NCBI GenBank assembly: GCA_000752215.1
Contig: CCFG01000013.1
Coordinates: 1-55,303, forward strand
Length of the DNA stretch: 55,303 nt
Reading direction: 5' to 3'
From: a bacterium MS4
GTDB taxonomy: Bacteria > Bacillota > Clostridia > Oscillospirales > Acutalibacteraceae
Below, one piece after another: positions 35,278-43,961 of the stretch. A program made the translations under genes and the position numbers. The notes under the pieces are model-generated. The model did not search any database and had not been told where the DNA came from. It worked only from the letters and a program-made list of their open reading frames with translations. The first letter of the stretch is position 1. The number at the start of each line of letters is the position of its first letter.

Positions 35278-37212
35278 ATGAGTTTGACTTTGGCACAAAA
35301 AATTATAAAAACCCATCTTCTAAGCGGCGAAATGACGCCAGGCAGCGATATCGGTTTGAAAATAGACCAGACGCTGACGCAGGATGCCACCGGAACCATG
35401 GCCTATCTGGAATTCGAGGCTATGGGCGTTCCGCGCGTAAAAACAGAGCGCTCCGTCGCTTATATCGACCACAATACCCTGCAGACCGGTTTTGAAAACG
35501 CAGACGACCACCGGTACATTCAGACGGTCACCAGGAAACACGGAATTTATTTTTCAAGACCCGGCAACGGGATCTGCCATCAGGTCCATCTGGAGCGCTT
35601 CGGCGTTCCCGGCAAAACGCTGATCGGCTCGGACAGCCACACCCCTACCGGCGGCGGAATCGGCATGCTCGCCATGGGCGCCGGCGGGCTTGACGTTGCG
35701 GTTGCCATGGGCAGCGGCGAATATTACATCCCCATGCCGAAAATGCTGCGTATCAATCTGACCGGAAAGCTTTCTCCATGGGTTTCCGCTAAAGATATCA
35801 TTTTGGAGGTCCTGCGCATTCTGTCCGTAAAGGGCGGCGTGGGCAAGATCGTGGAATACGGCGGCGAAGGAATCGCGGCGCTGAGCGTGCCGGAGCGCGC
35901 GACCATCACCAACATGGGTGCGGAACTGGGCGCAACCACCTCCATCTTCCCTTCCGACGAAGTAACCCTTGCGTTTTTAAAAGCACAGGGCCGTGAAAAG
36001 GACTGGGTGGAGCTGAAGCCGGACACCGACGCGAAATACGATGAAACCATCGGGATCAACCTGTCCGAACTGAAACCGATGGCGGCCTGTCCCCACAGCC
36101 CGGATGCGGTAAAAGCCGTGGACGAAATCGGCCCCATCAAAGTGGATCAGGTCTGTATCGGGTCCTGTACCAATTCCTCTTACCGCGACATGATGCGGAT
36201 CGCTTCCATACTGAAAGGAAAGACGGTCCACCCAGACGTCAGCCTTTCGATTGCCCCCGGCTCCAAGCAGGTTTACAATATGCTTGCGAAGAACGGCGCG
36301 CTGGCCGATCTGATTTCCGCCGGAGCGCGGATTCTGGAATGCGCCTGCGGCCCCTGCATCGGGATGGGACAATCCCCGAATTCCGGCGGCATTTCGCTGA
36401 GGACCTTCAACCGCAACTTTGAGGGACGTTCCGGCACGGCGGACGCCCAAATCTACCTTGTCAGCCCGGAAACCGCCGCGGCTTCCGCCATCAACGGCGT
36501 TCTGACCGATCCCCGGACGCTGGGCGAGGAGGCTCCCATCGAACAGCCAGAAAAATTCCTGATCAACGACAATATGATCATTCCCCCCGCCAGTGAGGAG
36601 GAAGCGAAAAACGTGGAAGTTCTGCGCGGGCCGAATATCAAGGAAGTCCCCACCACCACCGCCCTTCCCCGGGACATTGCCGCAAAAGCCCTGCTGAAGG
36701 TCGGCGACAATATCACGACCGATCACATTATGCCGGCGGGGGCAAAAATTCTTCCGTACCGTTCCAACATTCCCCACCTTTCCAACTTCTGTTTCACCGT
36801 CTGCGACAAGGAATTCCCGGAGCGCTGCCGCCAATATGGCAAGGGCATCATTGTAGGCGGTTCCAACTACGGGCAGGGTTCGTCCCGTGAACACGCCGTT
36901 CTGGTCCCGCTGTATCTTGGAATCAAAGCGGTGATTGCAAAGAGCTTTGCGCGGATCCACTGCGCCAATCTGGCGAACGGAGGAATCCTTCCGCTCGTAT
37001 TCAAAAACGAGAAGGATTACGACGGAATCGACCAGATGGACGAACTGGAGCTGCCGGATATCCGCGCCACCATTGAAAACGACGGAACCGTTCTTGTAAA
37101 AAACCTGACAAAGGGCACCTCCTTTGAAGCAGACGCCATTTTGAGCGACCGTCAGAGAAAGATCGTTCTCGCGGGCGGCCTGCTGAGCTACATCAAAGAA
37201 CAGAACAGCTGA
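35278..37212 (+). CDS. Aconitate hydratase (Aquifex-type, short form)
   Basis: Aconitase isomerises citrate to isocitrate through a [4Fe-4S] cluster. The 644-residue protein is about 250 residues shorter than AcnA/IRP1 types and fits the shorter Aquifex-type family. Cluster cysteines are in CIGSCTNSSYRD and CACGPCIGMGQSPNS; GSDSHTPTGGG and the C-terminal swivel domain with GSNYGQGSSREHA are intact. The ATG at 35278 follows GGAAGGAAG; upstream in-frame starts lie inside the ribosome site. Followed by isocitrate dehydrogenase and rex; citrate synthase is not in the window. Confidence 0.93.
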   Translation: MSLTLAQKIIKTHLLSGEMTPGSDIGLKIDQTLTQDATGTMAYLEFEAMGVPRVKTERSVAYIDHNTLQTGFENADDHRYIQTVTRKHGIYFSRPGNGICHQVHLERFGVPGKTLIGSDSHTPTGGGIGMLAMGAGGLDVAVAMGSGEYYIPMPKMLRINLTGKLSPWVSAKDIILEVLRILSVKGGVGKIVEYGGEGIAALSVPERATITNMGAELGATTSIFPSDEVTLAFLKAQGREKDWVELKPDTDAKYDETIGINLSELKPMAACPHSPDAVKAVDEIGPIKVDQVCIGSCTNSSYRDMMRIASILKGKTVHPDVSLSIAPGSKQVYNMLAKNGALADLISAGARILECACGPCIGMGQSPNSGGISLRTFNRNFEGRSGTADAQIYLVSPETAAASAINGVLTDPRTLGEEAPIEQPEKFLINDNMIIPPASEEEAKNVEVLRGPNIKEVPTTTALPRDIAAKALLKVGDNITTDHIMPAGAKILPYRSNIPHLSNFCFTVCDKEFPERCRQYGKGIIVGGSNYGQGSSREHAVLVPLYLGIKAVIAKSFARIHCANLANGGILPLVFKNEKDYDGIDQMDELELPDIRATIENDGTVLVKNLTKGTSFEADAILSDRQRKIVLAGGLLSYIKEQNS

Positions 37213-37263
37213 TACAAAATACAACGTACTTGCAGAACGCTTACAGAAAACGGAGGGCTACGA

Positions 37264-38472
37264 ATGAATAAGATTCAAATGACGACGCCGCTGGTGGAAA
37301 TGGACGGCGACGAAATGACCAGAATCATTTGGAAAATGATTAAAGAGATCCTGCTGAACCCTTATATCGACCTGAAAACGGAATATTACGATCTTGGGCT
37401 GGAAAACCGCGACGCAACCGACGACAAGGTCACGTTTGATTCCGCTTACGCCACAAAGAAATACGGCGTTGCCGTAAAATGCGCGACGATCACCGCGAAC
37501 GCGGACAGAGTGCGCGAGTATGGATTAAAAGAAATGTGGAAATCCCCGAACGGCACCATCCGTGCAATTCTGGACGGCACCGTTTTTCGTTCCCCTATCC
37601 TTGTGAAGGGAATTACGCCCTTTATCACCACCTGGAAAAAGCCGATCACCATTGCGCGCCACGCCTACGGCGACATCTACCGCAACACGGAAATGACCGT
37701 TCCCGCCGGCGCTAAGGCCGAGCTTGTCGTCACAAAAGCGGACGGCACCGAAGAGCGCGCGCTGATTCATGATTTCGAGACATCCGGCATTATTCAGGGC
37801 CAGCACAACATTGACAAAAGCATTGAAAGCTTTGCCCGGTCCTGCTTCAGCTATGCGCTCGACGTCGGGCAGGATGTGTGGTTTTCAACCAAGGACACGA
37901 TTTCAAAAAAATACGATCATCGTTTCAAGGATATTTTTCAGGAAATTTACGAATCCGATTACAAAGAAGAATTTGAAAAAGCCGGTATCACCTATTTTTA
38001 CACCTTAATTGACGACGCGGTAGCCCGTGTGATCCGTTCAGAAGGCGGATACATCTGGGCCTGCAAAAATTACGACGGCGACGTCATGAGCGATATGGTC
38101 GCGACTGCCTTCGGCAGCCTTGCCATGATGACGAGCGTCCTCGTTTCGCCCGAGGGAATCTATGAATACGAGGCGGCCCACGGCACCGTGCAGCGCCATT
38201 ACTACAAACATCTGAAGGGCGAAAAGACGTCCACCAATTCTATGGCTACCCTGTTTGCCTGGACCGGCGCGTTGAAAAAACGCGGAGAGCTCGATCATCT
38301 TCCTGCGTTGATGGATTTTGCGTCAAAACTGGAAGAGGCGTCTATTCAGACCGTTGAAAGCGGCATTATGACCGGCGACCTTGCCGCTCTTTCCACGCTG
38401 CCAAACAAAACTACAATCGACACCGAAACCTTTTTGAGGGAAGTCAATAAAAGTCTGGTTCGGCTTTTATAA
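37264..38472 (+). CDS. icd: NADP-dependent isocitrate dehydrogenase (eukaryote-like type II)
   Basis: A 402-residue IDH that oxidatively decarboxylates isocitrate to 2-oxoglutarate, giving NADPH. It resembles the eukaryotic/type II enzymes rather than E. coli Icd: [20 protein letters not shown] at the start, [20 protein letters not shown], and [20 protein letters not shown] near residue 300. Metal-binding aspartates are in LIDDAVARV and in the [11 protein letters not shown] block. With aconitase it gives the oxidative half-TCA route to glutamate. GGAGG precedes the ATG. It is 51 bases after aconitase and 27 before rex, so the three form one transcript. Confidence 0.95.
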   Translation: MNKIQMTTPLVEMDGDEMTRIIWKMIKEILLNPYIDLKTEYYDLGLENRDATDDKVTFDSAYATKKYGVAVKCATITANADRVREYGLKEMWKSPNGTIRAILDGTVFRSPILVKGITPFITTWKKPITIARHAYGDIYRNTEMTVPAGAKAELVVTKADGTEERALIHDFETSGIIQGQHNIDKSIESFARSCFSYALDVGQDVWFSTKDTISKKYDHRFKDIFQEIYESDYKEEFEKAGITYFYTLIDDAVARVIRSEGGYIWACKNYDGDVMSDMVATAFGSLAMMTSVLVSPEGIYEYEAAHGTVQRHYYKHLKGEKTSTNSMATLFAWTGALKKRGELDHLPALMDFASKLEEASIQTVESGIMTGDLAALSTLPNKTTIDTETFLREVNKSLVRLL

Positions 38473-38499
38473 ACCGGACTATTTACGGAGGAAAAGCGT

Positions 38500-39141
38500 A
38501 TGCCAAGACGCGAAAATATTTCAATGTCGGTAATCAGAAGATTGCCCCGCTACTATCGTTTTTTAATTCATCTGAAACAAAAAGGGGTCACCAGAATCTC
38601 TTCCACCGAGCTGTCCGTGAAGCTGGGCCTGACCGCCTCGCAGATCCGTCAGGACCTGAACTGCTTCGGCGGGTTCGGCCAGCAGGGTTACGGCTATATT
38701 GTCGACCAGCTCTGTGATGAAATCGGAAATATTCTGGGCCTTTCCAATGAGTATAAAGCGATTCTGGTCGGAGCCGGAAATTTGGGAAGAGCAATTGCCT
38801 CTCACATGTCGTTTGATGATGAAGGGTTCAGACTGGTCGGTATTTTTGACAGTTCCCCCAGTAAAACAGGGACAAGAATCAACGGTCAGATCGTACTCGA
38901 CACGGTAGAGCTGGAAGATTTTTGCCGGAAGGAACAGCCGACCATGGCTGTGCTCTGCATCCCCCGCGACGGCGTTCATGCCGTGATTGAACGCCTGTAT
39001 ACTCTGGGTGTGCGCAATTACTGGAACTTCAGCCATTATGATATTGCAATGAAGTACGAAGATACGATTGTGGAAAACGTTCATCTGAATGACAGCCTGA
39101 TGACGCTTTGCTACCGAATTTCAAACCCGAGCCAGAAATAA
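38500..39141 (+). CDS. rex: Redox-sensing transcriptional repressor Rex
   Basis: Rex represses fermentation and NADH-using genes and is released by NADH. The 213-residue protein has an N-terminal winged helix (ISMSVIRRLPRYYRFLIHLK and SSTELSVKLGLTASQIRQDL) and a Rossmann domain with the loop LVGAGNLGRAI, which ends in a domain-swap helix near LMTLCYRISN. GGAGG precedes the ATG. Most clostridial rex genes lie with groES or butyrate genes, so sitting behind icd is a less usual place. It may link NAD redox state to the citrate branch, as inference. Confidence 0.95.
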   Translation: MPRRENISMSVIRRLPRYYRFLIHLKQKGVTRISSTELSVKLGLTASQIRQDLNCFGGFGQQGYGYIVDQLCDEIGNILGLSNEYKAILVGAGNLGRAIASHMSFDDEGFRLVGIFDSSPSKTGTRINGQIVLDTVELEDFCRKEQPTMAVLCIPRDGVHAVIERLYTLGVRNYWNFSHYDIAMKYEDTIVENVHLNDSLMTLCYRISNPSQK

Positions 39142-39149
39142 ACCGTTCA

Positions 39150-39182
39150 GGGGAAAGGATACAAAAGTCCTTTCCCCTTTTT
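39150..39182 (+). terminator. Terminator after rex
   Basis: Ten-base arms GGGGAAAGGA and TCCTTTCCCC with an eight-base loop are followed by five T residues. It closes the aconitase-icd-rex operon. Confidence 0.92.
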
Positions 39183-39255
39183 GCACGGCAAATAAAATCT
39201 GTTTTCGGGGTACAATAAGGATTGTTTTCCCCCGCTTTTCTTTTTATGTAAAATA

Positions 39256-39264
39256 TGTTATGAT
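39256..39264 (+). promoter_or_regulatory. Extended -10 promoter for lemA
   Basis: TGT-TATGAT fits an extended -10 element, about 66 bases before the transcript's first ATG. No good -35 hexamer is seen 17 bases upstream (TTTTCT). The 195-base gap otherwise holds the rex terminator and AT-rich sequence. Confidence 0.45.
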
Positions 39265-39336
39265 CATTTTGTAGCAATTTAACCGATGTTTTGAGATGTT
39301 TTCAAAAATCGCAGAGATGATTAGGAGGTACACATC

Positions 39337-39894
39337 ATGGATTGGATCACCTTTGGCATTATTGCCGCAGTTATTCTGATTCTTGTTTTCTGGGTCACAG
39401 GCATGTACAACAAGCTTGTCTCTTTTTCCGTAAGAGTGGACAACGGATGGGCACAGGTGGACGTTCAGCTGAAAAAGCGCTTTGACCTCATCCCCAATCT
39501 CGTGGAAACCGTCAAGGGATACGCTTCCCATGAAAAATCGACCCTGGAAGAGGTCACAAAATGGCGCAGCGCGGCCATGAGCTCCAAAACCCCCGAAGAG
39601 GCGATGGAGAACAACGCCAAGCTGTCCCGCGCGATGGTAAACCTGTTTGCCACGGCGGAGCAATACCCGGACTTGAAGGCAAACCAGAATTTTCTGGACC
39701 TGCAGGGTCAGCTGAAGGACATTGAAAGCAAAATTGCTTTCGCCCGCCAGTTTTATAACGACACCGCAATGAAATACAACGAATACGTCATGCATTTCCC
39801 GTCCAACATCATTGCTTCCCTCTTCCATTTCGGACAGAAAAAATACTTTGAGATCGAGGAAGCCGATAAAGCCGTACCACAGGTAAAATTCTGA
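39337..39894 (+). CDS. lemA: LemA family protein
   Basis: A 185-residue LemA-type protein: one N-terminal membrane helix (residues 3-22) followed by a helical extracytoplasmic or cytoplasmic domain. FSVRVDNGWAQVDVQLKKRF and DLIPNLVETVKGYASHEK are family hallmarks, as is the C-terminal FARQFYNDTAMKYNEY. The biochemical function is unknown. GGAGG precedes the ATG. It lies 28 bases before a DUF2207 membrane protein, a conserved pairing in bacteria, and the two probably act together at the envelope. Confidence 0.92.
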   Translation: MDWITFGIIAAVILILVFWVTGMYNKLVSFSVRVDNGWAQVDVQLKKRFDLIPNLVETVKGYASHEKSTLEEVTKWRSAAMSSKTPEEAMENNAKLSRAMVNLFATAEQYPDLKANQNFLDLQGQLKDIESKIAFARQFYNDTAMKYNEYVMHFPSNIIASLFHFGQKKYFEIEEADKAVPQVKF

Positions 39895-39922
39895 TTTTCA
39901 GCGAACGAAGGGAGCATACAGA

Positions 39923-41869
39923 TTGGCCAAAAAGCTTTTTGGCGGGATGGCTGCGGCCGTCGCCGCTATACTATTGATTCTTTTTATCATCGGCATCGGC
40001 GCCGGCGGCTACAAGCACGGAGCAAAGCAGACTTTGGAAAATCTGGATATCGTTTCTCAGCTGAACAGTAACGGCGATATGCAGGTGACGGAAACCTGGC
40101 GAATCAATCTGGAAGACCGCGGCAAGCCCTACAGCAACCTGTATAAAACCTTCCCGGTAAACGGAAGCCAGAGCGCAGGAATCGAGAATTTATCCGTGTA
40201 TGACATGGATGAAAACGTTCAGTACAGCTTCCGTGACGATATCAATCCGACAAGCGGCTATTTTTCCGAAGATAACGTCTGTTACATTTACAACACGGCG
40301 GAGGATATTGAAATCGGCTGGTTTTTGCCGTCAATCGACAGCGGCGTACGCAACTTCAAGGTGCAGTACACCGTCAAGAACCTTGTCAGCGTATACGGAG
40401 ATACTTCCGTACTGTACAACGCCTTTGTCGGAAACAAATTCAGTATCCCGATCACTCAGCTGCACGGTACGATTTTGATTCCGTCCGGCGCGAAGGATAA
40501 GGAAGTAAAGGGATGGCTGCACTGTACGGCACAGAGTCAGCTGACCATCGATTCCCCTTCCCGGATTTCCTTTACCGCAAACGAGGTTCCGCCGGAAACG
40601 CTGGTGGAAACACGCGTTTGCATGCCTGTTTCCCTGTTTCCGGATTCAACAAAAATCAGTACGGTCAACGTACTGAGCGATATTGAAAAGGAAGAAAACA
40701 AATGGGCGCAGGACTGGGAGAAGCAGCAGAAGCTGAACTACACGGTCGGCGTAGTGGATGCCGTGGCCGGAGTTGTTCTGGTGATAGCGGGAATTTTCAT
40801 TCTGATATGGCTGAAAAAGAAAGCCAGACCGTATCCGGTGGATGCTCCCGAATACACCCGTGAGATACCGGAGGACAGTTCCCCCGGCGGCGCGGCAAAC
40901 CTGTTCTATTATTACAGCGGCGGGGTCACCAGCAAAGAAGAAGGGCGTGTTTTCAGCGCTACGCTGATGAGTCTGGCGCGCAAGGGGTACGTTCAGTTTG
41001 ACTCCAACGAGAAAAAAGATTTTGTGGTAAGCATAGCGGAAAATACAAAACATATGCCGCTTACGCAAAGCGAGCAGACATTTTACGATATGATTTCCGC
41101 CGTTGCGTCGTCATTTGACGGCCGGTTTACCATGAAGCAATTTGAAAATTACGCCAAGGATCACAACAAATCGATCGACAGCAAAATGGAACTCTTTCTG
41201 TCGCAGACAAAGAGGGAAATCGCCTCGCGCGGGTATTATGAGCGCCGGCCCTCTTTTCTGACGGTCAGCTCCGTTCTGGGAATTCTCGGTATTGTGGGAG
41301 CCATCGCGATCCTTTTGCTTTCAGGCGGCTGGCTGGTCTACATTCCCGTGGGATTCATCATTTTTGGAGTTCTGCTGATCATTGCTTCGAGCGGAAAAAC
41401 AAGGCTGAGCAAAAAGGGAGAATACGATTACGCCGTATGGCAGGGGCTGAAAAAATACATGCTCGAATTTTCGCGCATGAAGGAATACGGCGTCCCGGAG
41501 CTTATGCTTTGGGAGGAATACCTTGTTTACGCAACCATGATGGGCATTTCCAAAAAGGTCTGCGATCAGCTCAGAATGGTCTATCCGCAGCTGAATGACG
41601 ACGGCTACCTCTACACGAATTACGGAGGCAGCTACATGTACTACATGTTCGGCCGTTCCATCGGCATGGGCGGATTCAGCCACATCGGCAGCGATTTCGG
41701 CGCCTCGCTGGGAAACACGATCAGCAACATCAGCACTTCCGCCACGCGCCTTGCGCACCCGCCCCAATCCGGAGGCTCGGGCGGCTTTGGCGGCGGTGGT
41801 TTTGGCGGCGGCGGCTTCGGAGGCGGCGGTGGCGGCTTTGGCGGCGGCGGTGGCGGCGGTGCCAGATAA
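39923..41869 (+). CDS. DUF2207 membrane protein with Gly-rich tail
   Basis: A 648-residue protein typical of the DUF2207 family, partner of LemA. There is an N-terminal helix (about residues 6-27), a large extracytoplasmic beta-rich domain (30-265), a helix at about 275-297, a cytoplasmic winged-helix-like region (about 320-440), two further helices (about 450-490) and a C-terminal domain. The last ~35 residues are almost entirely Gly with a few Phe (SGGFGGGGFGGGGFGGGG). Such tails recur in this family and may aid low-complexity contacts. The start is TTG at 39923, with GGGAG upstream. Function unknown. Confidence 0.88.
   Translation: MAKKLFGGMAAAVAAILLILFIIGIGAGGYKHGAKQTLENLDIVSQLNSNGDMQVTETWRINLEDRGKPYSNLYKTFPVNGSQSAGIENLSVYDMDENVQYSFRDDINPTSGYFSEDNVCYIYNTAEDIEIGWFLPSIDSGVRNFKVQYTVKNLVSVYGDTSVLYNAFVGNKFSIPITQLHGTILIPSGAKDKEVKGWLHCTAQSQLTIDSPSRISFTANEVPPETLVETRVCMPVSLFPDSTKISTVNVLSDIEKEENKWAQDWEKQQKLNYTVGVVDAVAGVVLVIAGIFILIWLKKKARPYPVDAPEYTREIPEDSSPGGAANLFYYYSGGVTSKEEGRVFSATLMSLARKGYVQFDSNEKKDFVVSIAENTKHMPLTQSEQTFYDMISAVASSFDGRFTMKQFENYAKDHNKSIDSKMELFLSQTKREIASRGYYERRPSFLTVSSVLGILGIVGAIAILLLSGGWLVYIPVGFIIFGVLLIIASSGKTRLSKKGEYDYAVWQGLKKYMLEFSRMKEYGVPELMLWEEYLVYATMMGISKKVCDQLRMVYPQLNDDGYLYTNYGGSYMYYMFGRSIGMGGFSHIGSDFGASLGNTISNISTSATRLAHPPQSGGSGGFGGGGFGGGGFGGGGGGFGGGGGGGAR
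41770..41862 (+). repeat. GGC/GGT-rich tandem repeat coding the Gly tail
   Basis: Repeated GGCGGC, GGCGGT and TTTGGC/TTCGGA units encode Gly and Phe at the end of the DUF2207 gene. The coding strand is extremely G-rich, so slippage or G-quadruplex formation is possible. The opposite strand gives a spurious Pro-rich reading frame. Confidence 0.75.
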
Positions 41870-41886
41870 CCGAATAACAGCACAAA

Positions 41887-41928
41887 AGAACCGTTGGAAA
41901 CCGTTTGGTTTCCGGCGGTTCTCTTTTT
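41887..41928 (+). terminator. Terminator after the DUF2207 gene
   Basis: AGAACCG (41887-41893) pairs with CGGTTCT (41916-41922), enclosing a second stem GGAAACC / GGTTTCC around GTTT. Five T residues follow. It closes the lemA operon. Confidence 0.85.
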
Positions 41929-41960
41929 ATTCCCAGTCAAACGGCCGGCAAAGCAATCCC

Positions 41961-42062
41961 TACAGCAATTTCATTTGGGTTTGCGAGACAAAACACGTTT
42001 CTCCCCTGCCTTCGGCGGGGGAGAAACACAACCTTGTGGCAAAATCGACTGGAAATGCTGTA
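41961..42062. repeat. Structured repeat, copy 1
   Basis: A 102-base element whose ends are imperfect inverted repeats (TACAGCAATTTC and GGAAATGCTGTA). Its centre forms a long hairpin, 41997-42010 pairing with 42014-42027 around a three-base loop with one G-T wobble. A second copy in opposite orientation lies at 46505-46608, with about 75 percent identity by eye. It carries no open frame of its own. It looks like a MITE or structured non-coding repeat. It occupies most of the 288-base gap between the DUF2207 gene and pyrG. Confidence 0.78.
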
Positions 42063-42091
42063 AAACAAATCCCAAATGGGATTACGGCTGC

Positions 42092-42157
42092 AAAAAATGC
42101 CGCCTCCCATCGAAAATGGAAGACAGCATTGAAAATTCGGATATTGGATACGGCGGC
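42092..42157 (-). terminator. Possible pyrG terminator
   Basis: On the minus strand, just after the pyrG stop, GCCGCC pairs with GGCGGC over a ~45-base loop that contains its own seven-base stem, and ATTTTTT follows. The long loop makes it less certain than the others. Confidence 0.5.
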
Positions 42158-43771
42158 TTATTTCTTTTGGCCTGCCTTGTACTCCTTTGCCGCGCCGACC
42201 AAGCCCTTGAAAAGCGGGTGCGGGCGGTTCGGACGGGATTTGAATTCCGGATGGAACTGGGAGCCCAGAAACCACGGATGCTCCGGAATTTCCATCATTT
42301 CCACGATATGGTCGTCAGGCGATTTCCCGCAGAAGACCACGCCCGCCTGTTCAAACCGCTCGCGGTAATCGTTGTTCACCTCAAAGCGGTGACGGTGGCG
42401 CTCGGAAATGAGCGGCTCGTTGCCATAAAGCGCAGCCGCCTTTGTACCTGCGGTCAGCTTGCACGGATACTGTCCAAGGCGCATGGTGCCGCCCAGCTGG
42501 ACAACGTCTTTCTGCTCCGGCATCAGGTCGATGACATGGTTGCTGCTCTGCGGATCGAATTCCGCCGAGTTCGCGTCCGCAAGGCCCAGCACATCGCGGG
42601 CGTACTCCACAATCGCAAGCTGCATGCCGAGGCAGATGCCAAGGCACGGAATCCCGTTGACTCTGGCATAGTGAATCGCCGTAATCATACCCTCGATGCC
42701 CCTCTCGCCGAATCCGCCGGGCACGATCACGCCGTCCATACTGGTGAGGATTTCCGCGACGTTGTCCGGGGTGATCGTCTCGGAATCAATCCACTTGATA
42801 TTCACTTTGACGTTATTTCCGATTCCGCCGTGGGTCAGGGCTTCGGCAACGCTCAAATACGCGTCGTGCAGTTCCACATATTTGCCTACAAGCCCGATGG
42901 TGACGCTTTCCGTCATGGACATGGCCGTGTTGACCATGGCGATCCAGTCGCTCAGGTCGGCGCCGGGCGTGTCCAGCCCAAAGCGTTTGCAGACAATATC
43001 GTCCAAACGCTCGTCCTTCAGCGCAAGAGGGACCTGATACAGAAGCGGAAGGTCCAGGTTCTGGATCACGCAATTTTCATTGACGTTGCAGAAAAGCGCA
43101 ATCTTCTTTTTAATATCGTCGCCGACCGGCCTTTCGGAACGGAGAACAATAATGTCCGGCTGAATGCCGATAGAGAGGAGTTCCTTGACGCTGTGCTGGG
43201 TAGGCTTAGACTTATGTTCATGGGAACAGATCAGATAAGGAACCAGGGTAACATGGATAAACAGGCAGTTGTTTCTGCCGACCTCCGTCGCAAACTGACG
43301 GATGGCCTCCAGAAAAGGCTGGCTCTCAATATCGCCGACCGTACCGCCCACTTCAATGATCGCTACGTCAATATTGTCCTTCCCGTCGTAGATACGGGAT
43401 TTGATTTCGTTGGTAATGTGGGGGATCACCTGGACCGTACCCCCGTCGTAATCGCCGTTGCGCTCGTTCTGCAGGACATTCCAGTAAATTCTGCCCGAAG
43501 TGATATTGCTGTTCTGGGTCAGGCTCTCGTCGATAAAGCGTTCGTAATGGCCAAGATCCAGATCCGTTTCCGCTCCGTCATTGGTTACGAAAACCTCTCC
43601 GTGCTGAAACGGGTTCATGGTGCCCGGATCAACATTCAGATAGGGGTCAAATTTCTGTATGGTAATTCTCAGTCCCCTTGCCTTCAGTAAACGCCCCAAA
43701 GAAGCCGCCGTGATTCCTTTTCCCAATCCGGATACAACCCCGCCTGTTACAAAAATATATTTTGCTGACAT
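42158..43771 (-). CDS. pyrG: CTP synthase
   Basis: CTP synthase aminates UTP with glutamine and ATP. The 537-residue protein starts [20 protein letters not shown], the nucleotide loop, followed by the amidoligase domain to about residue 270. The C-terminal class I glutaminase domain carries the catalytic cysteine in [14 protein letters not shown] and the histidine in [21 protein letters not shown] precedes the ATG. It stands alone under a promoter with a striking inverted repeat. The GGGC start required for B. subtilis-type CTP-sensing reiterative transcription is not seen after the predicted -10. Confidence 0.97.
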   Translation of the reverse strand: MSAKYIFVTGGVVSGLGKGITAASLGRLLKARGLRITIQKFDPYLNVDPGTMNPFQHGEVFVTNDGAETDLDLGHYERFIDESLTQNSNITSGRIYWNVLQNERNGDYDGGTVQVIPHITNEIKSRIYDGKDNIDVAIIEVGGTVGDIESQPFLEAIRQFATEVGRNNCLFIHVTLVPYLICSHEHKSKPTQHSVKELLSIGIQPDIIVLRSERPVGDDIKKKIALFCNVNENCVIQNLDLPLLYQVPLALKDERLDDIVCKRFGLDTPGADLSDWIAMVNTAMSMTESVTIGLVGKYVELHDAYLSVAEALTHGGIGNNVKVNIKWIDSETITPDNVAEILTSMDGVIVPGGFGERGIEGMITAIHYARVNGIPCLGICLGMQLAIVEYARDVLGLADANSAEFDPQSSNHVIDLMPEQKDVVQLGGTMRLGQYPCKLTAGTKAAALYGNEPLISERHRHRFEVNNDYRERFEQAGVVFCGKSPDDHIVEMMEIPEHPWFLGSQFHPEFKSRPNRPHPLFKGLVGAAKEYKAGQKK

Positions 43772-43827
43772 AGTTACCCTCCATAAGCACTTGAATTTAC
43801 TGCCGCTGCAAAAACCAAATTAGATTA

Positions 43828-43871
43828 ATTATATCGCCTGTTGTATTGGCTTGTCAATGCAATAGGCGATA
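43828..43871 (-). promoter_or_regulatory. pyrG promoter overlapped by a 17-bp-arm inverted repeat
   Basis: Minus-strand TTGACA (43852-43857) and TATAAT (43828-43833) are 18 bases apart. Arms 43832-43848 and 43855-43871 pair completely (two are G-T pairs in RNA terms) around a six-base loop that contains part of the -35. The repeat covers the -35, the spacer and the edge of the -10, so it is well placed for an operator. No T-run follows, arguing against a terminator for the upstream lipoprotein gene. Confidence 0.72.
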
Positions 43872-43961
43872 ATAAATGCTGTTCTTACAAGATTTGAAAC
43901 AATCCGCCAATAATCGGCCCGAGTGCCCCACCGACCTGTGCACCCTGCCTAACGGCCTGTA

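Noticed and set aside
35977-37224. 415-codon open frame antisense to aconitase
   Set aside because: Shadow frame; the sense strand carries the cluster cysteines and swivel domain.
41641-41940. Proline-rich open frame on the minus strand
   Set aside because: It is the complement of the Gly-coding repeat of the DUF2207 gene and lacks a ribosome site.
41894-43690. 598-codon open frame antisense to pyrG, running out of the structured repeat
   Set aside because: Its length follows from the GC-rich codon use of pyrG; the first part is the repeat element, and no start signal is present.
43885-43961. Gly-rich peptide frame (GAQVGGALGPIIGGLF) just after the cyclophilin stop, in another frame
   Set aside because: No start codon with a ribosome site was found, and the cyclophilin itself ends normally, so a frameshifted tail is not supported.
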